From assembly GCF_001887355.1 (NCBI RefSeq), contig NZ_MPIN01000002.1, positions 496,001 through 560,000 of the forward strand: DNA of 64,000 nucleotides. The letters run 5' to 3'. Below, piece after piece: positions 36,817 through 43,579 of the stretch. This DNA comes from Cystobacter ferrugineus (GTDB lineage: Bacteria > Myxococcota > Myxococcia > Myxococcales > Myxococcaceae). The notes beneath the pieces were generated by a model. The model had not been told where the DNA came from, did not search any database, and saw only the letters and a program-made list of their open reading frames with translations. A program made the translations under genes and the position numbers. Position 1 is the stretch's first letter; each line of letters starts with the position of its first letter.

Positions 36817-36864
36817 TCACGGAATCGACGGAATCGACGGGATCACGGGAATGGGGATCATCAT
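36817..36864 (-). CDS. Micro-ORF 1: Ile/Pro/Ser peptide MMIPIPVIPSIPSIP
   Basis: Fifteen codons preceded by AAGGAGGTG six bases upstream of the ATG, a near-perfect anti-Shine-Dalgarno match. The peptide is almost identical to micro-ORF 2 at 37909-37965. Of the eight codon differences over the shared 15 codons, seven are synonymous and one is Met/Leu, which is strong evidence that the peptide is translated and selected. It has no leader region and no upstream in-frame ATG. The repeat SIP offers Ser for dehydration and Pro/Ile for hydroxylation. It is a candidate leaderless modified-peptide precursor, and other roles (small membrane-active or regulatory peptide) are open. Confidence 0.7.
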   Translation of the reverse strand: MMIPIPVIPSIPSIP

Positions 36865-37055
36865 GGTGGGCACCTCCTTTCCTTTATGGATTGGAACGAC
36901 CGTGTCGCCATGAACGAGGCATCCGCTCGCGACGCCAGAACACTTAGCAGCATGGTCTGACATGCCGACCCCGGGCCACCAAAGCAGGGCAGGGGCCCAG
37001 GATATGCAAGCCCGCGCGGTGGGCAGGATGACCTCGTATGTCTATCCAATCAGAA

Positions 37056-37093
37056 CAACCAGACGTGCCTGGTCTTCGCCATTCGTCTGGTTG
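37056..37093 (-). terminator. Hairpin downstream of DUF3088 gene
   Basis: A perfect 10-bp inverted repeat CAACCAGACG/CGTCTGGTTG (37056-37065, 37084-37093) with an 18-base loop lies 166 bp after the DUF3088 stop and upstream of micro-ORF 1. Apart from it, 36865-37258 holds no gene that I can see. Confidence 0.45.
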
Positions 37094-37258
37094 AGCTGAC
37101 TTTACACGGCGTATTGCCTCTGGTGGCGGGCCCGTCCGCCCTTTCGCCAGTGACCATCTCTGGCGTCATCATCCGGGCCGCCACGATGAAACACATCAGG
37201 TAGGGAGAGAAGGAAAAGGCCCGGTGCACCACGGGGGCGCACCGTTCTGCCGTCGGCC

Positions 37259-37606
37259 TCAGTGAGGCACTCCAGCTCCGTACCGGGCGGCGAGATAGCG
37301 ACTGATGGCCACCTCATTGTCGATGAAGCGGTAACGGCCGTGCTCACGCACCCCCTCGATACCGGCCGTCGGGGAGCCCTCCGCGAGGAGCAGCACCGGG
37401 CAGCCCTGCTGGGCTTCCCCCAACAGCGCCACGATGGCCGGTCGCGGACGCGGATAGTCGACGTAGGACACCTGGATGGAGTGACGCACCCGCGGGTAGT
37501 AGGCAAGGAACCCCTCGACATAGGCACAGGCGGGACAGAAATAGCGCGTATCCTTGCCAGGGTCTTGAAAGTCGGGCTTCAACAGGAACAGCGTGTCTTT
37601 TTCCAT
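37259..37606 (-). CDS. DUF3088 thioredoxin-like protein
   Basis: The 115-residue protein starts KDTLFLLKPDFQDP and contains RYFCPACAYVEGFLAYYP with a CPAC thiol motif, then GCPVLLLAEGSP and a C-terminal IDNEVAISRYLAARYG. This matches DUF3088, a small family with a glutaredoxin/thioredoxin-like look. It may carry out thiol-disulfide chemistry. It lies between the two micro-ORFs, transcribed in the same direction as micro-ORF 1. Confidence 0.8.
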   Translation of the reverse strand: MEKDTLFLLKPDFQDPGKDTRYFCPACAYVEGFLAYYPRVRHSIQVSYVDYPRPRPAIVALLGEAQQGCPVLLLAEGSPTAGIEGVREHGRYRFIDNEVAISRYLAARYGAGVPH

Positions 37607-37908
37607 ATGTGGCGCTCCTTCAGGGAGAGGGTCGACAGTGTCAATAGTAGCAGGCCTTCGCCAGAAGCGTCAGTGAAGGGGGCGTTGCCAGACACCTTCC
37701 TCGAGCACTTCCAGCCGGGAGTTTCCTCGGTCTGGTTGTTTTTCCTGCTGTATTGTAAATCTGGAGTTTCGAGACATCGGGGGGCACGTGGGAATGTGAG
37801 CCTTTCGAGACATGTCAGACCCCCAGGTTAGAAGTTGTGCATTCGCGAGGCGGTGCATCCGCCAGCGAATAACCCGCGGTCCAAATCCATTCGAAAGGAG
37901 GTGCCACC

Positions 37909-37965
37909 ATGTTGATTCCCATTCCGGTCATTCCGTCGATCCCGTCGATCCCCTCCATCCCCTGA
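37909..37965 (+). CDS. Micro-ORF 2: Ile/Pro/Ser peptide MLIPIPVIPSIPSIPSIP
   Basis: Eighteen codons follow AAAGGAGGTG six bases before the ATG. The in-frame stop at 37870-37872 excludes an N-terminal leader. The peptide has one more SIP unit than micro-ORF 1. Sequence similarity extends into the leader (CCAAATCCATTCGAAAGGAG versus a close match upstream of micro-ORF 1) but not beyond the stop codons. Three strong hairpins follow between 38030 and 38170 before the desaturase operon, so it is probably a separate abundant transcript. It is the likely substrate or signal of the neighbouring enzymes, by inference. Confidence 0.72.
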   Translation: MLIPIPVIPSIPSIPSIP

Positions 37966-38029
37966 ACGCGCTGCGCATCCAAGGCGCCAGCGTGTCGGAG
38001 CCATGCGGTGCATGGCGGGTGAAACACTT

Positions 38030-38053
38030 CAGCCGCCTCCCTGGAGGCGGCTG
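38030..38053 (+). terminator. Hairpin 1 after micro-ORF 2
   Basis: A perfect 11-bp stem CAGCCGCCTCC/GGAGGCGGCTG lies 65 bp after the micro-ORF stop, without a T run. Confidence 0.6.
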
Positions 38054-38086
38054 ACTCACCGTCATTCCAAGAAGGCGCACCGCTCT

Positions 38087-38128
38087 CCCGCTCAGGCTCC
38101 GGTCAACACACTCCGGAGCCTGAGCGGG
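38087..38128 (+). terminator. Hairpin 2 after micro-ORF 2
   Basis: A perfect 16-bp stem (38087-38102 with 38113-38128) with a ten-base loop. It is the strongest inverted repeat in this stretch. Confidence 0.65.
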
Positions 38129-38149
38129 ACGTCGTGTGATGGGGGCCGT

Positions 38150-38170
38150 CCTCCGCGATCTTCGCGGAGG
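38150..38170 (+). terminator. Hairpin 3 after micro-ORF 2
   Basis: A perfect 9-bp stem CCTCCGCGA/TCGCGGAGG followed by CGGCTCCTTTCCTT, a weak T-rich tail. It is 150 bp before the desaturase start. Confidence 0.6.
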
Positions 38171-38320
38171 CGGCTCCTTTCCTTGTCCATGTCTGTCCCG
38201 TGGGCATCGTCAAGTGCTTCTCCTCGTTTCAAGTGAATGCGGAAGTCAGGGGGGTCTTCACGGGATCTCCGGACGCCGCCGTCTGCCGTCGATACGCGCG
38301 AGTGCAGTCCTGGAGGATTC

Positions 38321-39559
38321 ATGTCGGCCATGCAACATCCGATCAATCCATCTCTCACCTCACGTTACGGGTACGGCGCCATCGACGTCCGTGCGACCTA
38401 TGCCCATCTGCCCTGTCAGTGGTTCTGGACCTGGCTGACGGGAAAGGCCCTGCCGAGCGGCCCTCCGAGGAAATCTCGTGAGACGTTGATGTCCGTGCCC
38501 CGCTTCTTGCTGGAGATCCTCAAGACCTGGTCCATCCTGCTCGCGGCCATCGCGCTCGGGGTGTGGGCGCAGAACATCCTGGTGAAGGCGCTCGCGGTGG
38601 TGGTCGTGATGAACCGGACGCGCAAGCTGTTGCACACGTTCCACTACACCACGCATGGCGCATCCATCGCCGACAAACGGCTCGCGCGGGTGTTCGCCAA
38701 GTACTTCCTGAGTCTTCCCATCCTCCATACGACCTGGGACGAGTACCAGAAGATCCACATCCGGGATCATCACGCCTACGCCCTGCTGTCCACCGATGGG
38801 GATCCCGACCAGCTCTTCGTCATCGATCATGGTTTCAAGGCCCGGATGACGGAGCGCGAGTTCTGGTTCGCCGTCCTGATCGAGCCCTTCAAGCCGCGCC
38901 ACATCTGGGGCCACATCGCCTTCCGGCTCAAGCACAACTTCATCATTCCCGGCTGGGGCGAGCGGCTGCCGCGGATGGCTTTCTGGGCGGTGCTGTTCTC
39001 GGCCGTCACCTACTTTGGTGTCTGGCTGGAGTTCAGCGTCTACTACCTGTTCCCGCTGTTGGTGCTGACCCAGTTCTCCTCCTACATCCAGCACGTCACG
39101 GAGCATCTGTGGTTCACGCCAGAGCGTGGCGACCGCTCGCCCAAGCAACATATGGCCACGCTGACCTGGGGGCGCTTCCTGGGGCGGCCCCATCCACGGC
39201 GCGAGGAGTCGCGCACCGTGCTCCATCACGCGCGTGAGCTGGCCGTCTGGTGGTTCAAGGTCTTCGCGATCGATCTGCCCTTTCGTGTCTTCGTGTTCAT
39301 GCAGGATCTGTCCTCGCATGACTTCCACCATCGGATGCCCGGGGTGTGCTTCCAATCCATCGCGAGGGAGCGCGCCAATACCGAGCGCGAGCCGGGCGCC
39401 TTCGGCCCGATGACGGAGACCTGGTCGGTCGTGGAGTCGGTCCTGGTCGTTCGCGACCACCTGGTGCATGGCCTCTCCGAGCCGTTCCTCCGCCACCATC
39501 CGATGCAGGGGCCCGCGTCCCTGTCCGACGTGTCCGCCTCGAGAGCCCTGGCCTCCTGA
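38321..39559 (+). CDS. Membrane fatty acid desaturase-like di-iron enzyme
   Basis: The 412-residue protein has His motifs of membrane di-iron desaturases: HTFHYTTHG near 110, HIRDHHAY near 145, QHVTEHLWF near 265 and SHDFHHRMPG near 345. Hydrophobic segments flank them (IALGVWAQNILVKALAVVVV, MAFWAVLFSAVTYFGVWL). GGAGG four bases upstream fixes the ATG at 38321. It would introduce a double bond or hydroxyl in an acyl chain or other hydrophobic substrate at the membrane. It is the first gene of a four-gene plus-strand operon with the 2OG oxygenase, ATP-grasp and sterol-desaturase-family genes. Confidence 0.82.
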   Translation: MSAMQHPINPSLTSRYGYGAIDVRATYAHLPCQWFWTWLTGKALPSGPPRKSRETLMSVPRFLLEILKTWSILLAAIALGVWAQNILVKALAVVVVMNRTRKLLHTFHYTTHGASIADKRLARVFAKYFLSLPILHTTWDEYQKIHIRDHHAYALLSTDGDPDQLFVIDHGFKARMTEREFWFAVLIEPFKPRHIWGHIAFRLKHNFIIPGWGERLPRMAFWAVLFSAVTYFGVWLEFSVYYLFPLLVLTQFSSYIQHVTEHLWFTPERGDRSPKQHMATLTWGRFLGRPHPRREESRTVLHHARELAVWWFKVFAIDLPFRVFVFMQDLSSHDFHHRMPGVCFQSIARERANTEREPGAFGPMTETWSVVESVLVVRDHLVHGLSEPFLRHHPMQGPASLSDVSASRALAS

Positions 39560-39622
39560 AGCGCGAGACCCTCCTTCCCGAGTCTGTCTTCACCTTCCTT
39601 CTTCCCACCCAACGAGGTTGTC

Positions 39623-41068
39623 ATGTCGACTCAAGCGGTTTGCAAGAGCCCCTCTGCCCAGACGCTTCGCGAGACCATGTCGCACGAGGGAACGGTCTCC
39701 CTGGACTTTGGCGAGAACCTGCTCACCGAGTCCGAGTGGAGCCGGCTGGATCAGCTCACCTCCCGGGACTCCATTCCCTACGAGCGCATCACGATTGGTG
39801 ACGCCGATGAGCTCAACTGCGTGGAGGTCGGGCGTTTCATGACCGATATCCAGGAGCCGGTCCAGGTCAACCGGCACGCCTCGGACGAGCTGCTGTCCAT
39901 CGTGGGCTCCCCGAAGATGATGCGCTTCTACGAGGAGGTGCTCGGCGTCGACGGGCTGTGCATCCGGCGCTGCCAGGTCAACGTCTGTGGTCAGGGCAGC
40001 TTCGTCGGGCCGCACCTGGATACCGACAGCAACCCCGACTACCTCTCTCCGGTCGTGCTTCAGTTCAGCGGCGACTACGAGGGGGGGGACTACGTCGTCC
40101 ACCACTCCCGGCTCGGCCCCCAGCGCTACCGGGTGGGGCGCAACGCGATGCTCATCAGCCGGTGTGACATCCCCCACGAGGTGACTCCCGTGACGCGGGG
40201 CGTGCGCAAGTCGCTCGTCTTCTTCCTGTCGCGGCACTCGGGCAAGAACCGCCGCTGGGCGCAGAATGGCAACTTCCAGGTGTCCCAGGACATGAGCGGC
40301 AAGGCCGAGGGCTACTGGAAGGATCGCTGCGAGGCGGGCGATCTGGAGCTGCTCTACTCGGATGGGAAGGGACACGTCCAGCCGGGGACCTTCAACCAGG
40401 TCATCAATGACCTGCAGGAGCAGATGCCGGGGTTCAATGCGCGGCAGTACTTCGACAACCAGCCCAACATCTTCCGGGACTACGACCATCTGGTGATCGC
40501 GCGGCTTCCCCAGGAAGACAAGACGGTCGGACTGGTGGGGACCCGGTGGTTCAAGGAGGGAGACTTTTCCTTCCTCTACATCTGGACGGCCATGATTTCG
40601 GAGAAGGTGCGGGGCACGCATCTGGTCCGCAACCTGCTCGCGTGGATGATGGAGAAGGCGACCCAGGGCCATGACGCGCCGATGCTGCTCGCCTCCAAGA
40701 CGTACAGTCCCGTGGCGTTCCGGACCTTCATGTCGGGCATGCGCTTCGTGCCGGGCGTCGAGGGGCTCTATCCCGACATCCGGAGCGAGCGGCAGAAGCC
40801 GGAGCTGGTCGAGCAGGCCCGGCGGATCACGCGTCTGCTGTGCCCCAAGCTGGAGGTGGACTACGACCGGGGGGTGGTGCGCGAGGGCCAGATCGGCGTG
40901 GCGCCGGACTTCTTCCCGGAGAGCATGCCCCTGTCGGGGCACGCGGAGACGGATGCCTATTTCCAGCGGCACCTGTCGCGCAAGGATCAGGTCCTGATGT
41001 TCTGCACGCTCCCCCGGGGACTGCACGCCATGCTGGGCGAGCTGCGTGTCCTGTTGTCGGCGAAGTAG
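39623..41068 (+). CDS. 2-oxoglutarate/Fe(II) oxygenase fused to GNAT-like domain
   Basis: Residues about 90-215 form a prolyl-hydroxylase-like oxygenase: iron ligands in GPHLDTD (His-x-Asp) and CDIPHEVTPV (His), with R/S residues in GVRKSLVFFLSR for 2-oxoglutarate. Residues about 285-400 (HLVIARLPQEDKTVGLVGTR, WFKEGDFSFLYIWTAMI, RGTHLVRNLLAWMME) resemble a GNAT acyltransferase core. The combination in one 481-residue chain is unusual. Proline or isoleucine hydroxylation of the Ile/Pro-rich peptide is an attractive inference. It lies 63 bp downstream of the desaturase gene. Confidence 0.8.
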   Translation: MSTQAVCKSPSAQTLRETMSHEGTVSLDFGENLLTESEWSRLDQLTSRDSIPYERITIGDADELNCVEVGRFMTDIQEPVQVNRHASDELLSIVGSPKMMRFYEEVLGVDGLCIRRCQVNVCGQGSFVGPHLDTDSNPDYLSPVVLQFSGDYEGGDYVVHHSRLGPQRYRVGRNAMLISRCDIPHEVTPVTRGVRKSLVFFLSRHSGKNRRWAQNGNFQVSQDMSGKAEGYWKDRCEAGDLELLYSDGKGHVQPGTFNQVINDLQEQMPGFNARQYFDNQPNIFRDYDHLVIARLPQEDKTVGLVGTRWFKEGDFSFLYIWTAMISEKVRGTHLVRNLLAWMMEKATQGHDAPMLLASKTYSPVAFRTFMSGMRFVPGVEGLYPDIRSERQKPELVEQARRITRLLCPKLEVDYDRGVVREGQIGVAPDFFPESMPLSGHAETDAYFQRHLSRKDQVLMFCTLPRGLHAMLGELRVLLSAK

Positions 41069-41160
41069 GGCGAACCCAGACATTCCGCGGGGGGCACGTG
41101 CGCGGCCCGGCGTGCCTCCGTTCTTCCCCTGAACCCTGATTGCCCTGGGAACTCGAGACC

Positions 41161-42420
41161 ATGCCTCGCGCACGCAATCGACTCACACACTATTACGCCT
41201 CGTGGTGGAGGGCCTCGCGAGGGCTGCCGCCGCGCGACGATGCTGAACTGCATGCCTGGTGCTATCGGCAGCTCATGCTGTTGTGGAACCGCTCCTCGAT
41301 GGTTGGCACGACGCTGGGCGGCTTCCTCACCGACAGCCCCGAGGGGAAGCAGGGCCTCGGGGCGCTCGCCGCGCGCTTTCCGCGCGTCATCTCCCTGTTG
41401 TTCCTCGGCTGGCCGCTCGTGTCGGTGCTGCTCTCGCGCCAGAAGAGCCTCGCGGACTGGTGGAACAACTGGCGGGTCGCCCTCGATCGTCCAGATCTCT
41501 TCCTGGCGGTCGGGCGGGGCCCCTATTCCGAGGCGGACGCGCGGGAGACGCTGTCCTGCCTGCTGCACATCATCGTGGGCATCCACCAATACAATCACGC
41601 GCCCTCTTCGGGTTTCGAGCTCGACGACAAGGCCGCCTTCCACCGCTTGTGCGTGCAGCACTGCCTGGCGACGGTTCCGCTGGTCGGGCCCTCCGAGGTC
41701 GTGCCGGAGCGGGCCTATATCGCCAAGCCCATGCTCTCGACGCAGGGCCGCGGCATCTTCAAGGTCATGGGCCACGAGGTCGCGGGGCGCGTGGACTTCC
41801 GCACGCACATCCTCCAGCCCCTGCTCGTGAACTCCTCCGCCCTCGCCCGTGTCGCCGGACCCGGCGCGGGTCTGTGCACCCTGCGGGTCAACACGCTCGG
41901 CACGAAGTACGGCGAAGCGCGAGTCTTCGGGGCCTTCCTCCGGCTGGCGCGCGCCGGCTCGCTCGTCGACAACTTCCACGCGGGCGGCATCGCCTGTCCG
42001 GTCGACCTGCGCACGGCCACCGTGAAGGCGGGCGCCGTCGAGGCGAACAAGCGGGCGCGGTGGAGTGAGGTGATGTCCCAGCGGGTACACCCGGATACCG
42101 GAGTTCCCTTCGCCGACGAGCTGCGCGTGCCGTGCTTCAACGAGGCCCTGGCGCTCTGTGAGGCCGCGCACCGGGCGATGGGCCCCGAGCTCCTCTTCTG
42201 CTCGTGGGACGTGGCCCTCACCGAGGAGGGTCCCCTCCTGGTCGAGTCGGGGAGCTGCCTGGCTGGCGCGCTGGAGATGCTGCACCGGCCGGACGTCCGG
42301 CTCTACATGGACACCCTGCGCGAGCGCGTGGAGGCGATGCCGGAGTTCGTCGCCCGGTCCCGCCGGGTTGAGGGTTCTGCCTGTCTTGAAATGTCTTCGT
42401 CGAAAGGGTTGAGACCGTGA
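41161..42420 (+). CDS. ATP-grasp ligase, sugar-transfer-associated type
   Basis: The 419-residue protein has YIAKPMLSTQGRGIFKV as the ATP-grasp lysine/Gly-rich loop, then HILQPLLVNSSALAR, TLRVNTLGTK, LARAGSLVDNFHAGGIACPV and WDVALTEEGPLLVESG, where the last gives the Mg-binding acidic residues. This matches the ATPgrasp_ST family. ATP-grasp enzymes join a carboxylate to an amine, thiol or other nucleophile via an acyl phosphate. The ATG at 41161 is preferred to a TTG at 41140. The stop overlaps the next gene (GTGA), so both are coupled. Confidence 0.82.
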   Translation: MPRARNRLTHYYASWWRASRGLPPRDDAELHAWCYRQLMLLWNRSSMVGTTLGGFLTDSPEGKQGLGALAARFPRVISLLFLGWPLVSVLLSRQKSLADWWNNWRVALDRPDLFLAVGRGPYSEADARETLSCLLHIIVGIHQYNHAPSSGFELDDKAAFHRLCVQHCLATVPLVGPSEVVPERAYIAKPMLSTQGRGIFKVMGHEVAGRVDFRTHILQPLLVNSSALARVAGPGAGLCTLRVNTLGTKYGEARVFGAFLRLARAGSLVDNFHAGGIACPVDLRTATVKAGAVEANKRARWSEVMSQRVHPDTGVPFADELRVPCFNEALALCEAAHRAMGPELLFCSWDVALTEEGPLLVESGSCLAGALEMLHRPDVRLYMDTLRERVEAMPEFVARSRRVEGSACLEMSSSKGLRP

Positions 42421-43457
42421 ATACCGTTGATGTCGCCGCCGCCATTCCCATTCCCACCCCCGTCCCCATTCCCCTCGAGACCCCCGCGCAACCCCCCAGC
42501 CGTCTCCACACCTTCATCTCGTGGACGCTCGGGCCCCTGTACATCGCCGCGGGCATCGGCATCTTCATGGGGGTGCATCACTACATGCCCATGTCGCCCT
42601 TCATGACGTACATCGTCATGAATGCCTTCGTCATCGTGATGACCCAGGTACTGGAGCTGGTGTTTCCCTACGAGAAGAGCTGGCGGAAGCCGGATGATCA
42701 GTTCTTCAATGAGATCGCCAGTACCTTCCTCTCGGCGACGGTCGGGCACAAGATTGGCAAGACGATCGCCTTCGCCTGCTTCGGTTGGTTCTTGACGTGG
42801 TCGAGGGCCAATGGAGGCGGGGCGGCCGCGCCCTGGTGGCCCACGAGCATTCCCTTCGCGCTCCAGGTCCTGCTGGCCTTCGTCATCTGGGAGTTTGGCT
42901 TGTATTGGAACCACCGTTTCATGCACGGGTGGGCGTGGCGCTACCACTCCCTTCATCACAAGCTGCGGCGGCTGTCGTGGATCAACTCCGGGTATGGGCA
43001 CCCGATGAACTTCCTGCTCACGAGCCTCTTCTCGTACACCGCGCTGTCCTTCTCGGGAGCGCCCGTGGATGTGTTGATCTTCACCGGCTATCTCTCGCTG
43101 TCCATCAACTTCCTGAGCCACGCGAACATCGACGTGAAGATGGGCTATCTGAACCTGTTCCTCAACACCCCCGAACTGCACCGCTGGCATCACGTGCGAG
43201 ATCCCGAGAGCGCCGGGCGCAACTACGGCACGCAGCTCATCATCTGGGATCTGGTTTTCGGGACCTACTACCTGCCCAAGGACAGACTGCCTTCGCGCGA
43301 CCTCGGCGATGACACGCCGGCTCCCTCCAGTTATCTCGCTCAATTGCTGGCGCCCTTCAGGTGGGTGCAATCGATGTCCTGGAAGCCCGTCATTCCCGAT
43401 CAGCGCATGGCCTTCCTGCCTGCTCGCGCCCCGGAGCGACGCGCCTCGCCGGAGTAG
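42417..43457 (+). CDS. Sterol desaturase / fatty acid hydroxylase superfamily protein
   Basis: The 346-residue integral membrane protein has the di-iron His motifs NHRFMH near 165, YHSLHH near 177, the HANID segment and LHRWHH near 255, with four to five hydrophobic segments. It starts at a GTG overlapping the ATP-grasp stop. The first 25 residues (AIPIPTPVPIPLETPAQPP) form an Ile/Pro-rich tail that echoes the micro-ORF peptides and is not part of the catalytic family. It would hydroxylate or desaturate a lipid-like substrate. It converges with the LanB-like gene about 120 bp further on. Confidence 0.87.
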   Translation: MNTVDVAAAIPIPTPVPIPLETPAQPPSRLHTFISWTLGPLYIAAGIGIFMGVHHYMPMSPFMTYIVMNAFVIVMTQVLELVFPYEKSWRKPDDQFFNEIASTFLSATVGHKIGKTIAFACFGWFLTWSRANGGGAAAPWWPTSIPFALQVLLAFVIWEFGLYWNHRFMHGWAWRYHSLHHKLRRLSWINSGYGHPMNFLLTSLFSYTALSFSGAPVDVLIFTGYLSLSINFLSHANIDVKMGYLNLFLNTPELHRWHHVRDPESAGRNYGTQLIIWDLVFGTYYLPKDRLPSRDLGDDTPAPSSYLAQLLAPFRWVQSMSWKPVIPDQRMAFLPARAPERRASPE

Positions 43458-43579
43458 TGCGCGGGGACATGGCGCGATGGCGGCGGTCCGTCCCCGGGCG
43501 GGGGGCGGGCCGCCTCGCCGTTTCGGCTCCCGAGTGGAGCGCGGGGCGGGGGAGAGAGGCCCGCCGCCCCGACCTTCTC

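Noticed and set aside
37909..38170. Micro-ORF 2 as a classical attenuation leader peptide for the desaturase operon
   Set aside because: Not excluded, but less likely as the main explanation: a similar micro-ORF exists on the opposite strand without such an operon, and the selection is on amino acids while synonymous Ile codons vary.
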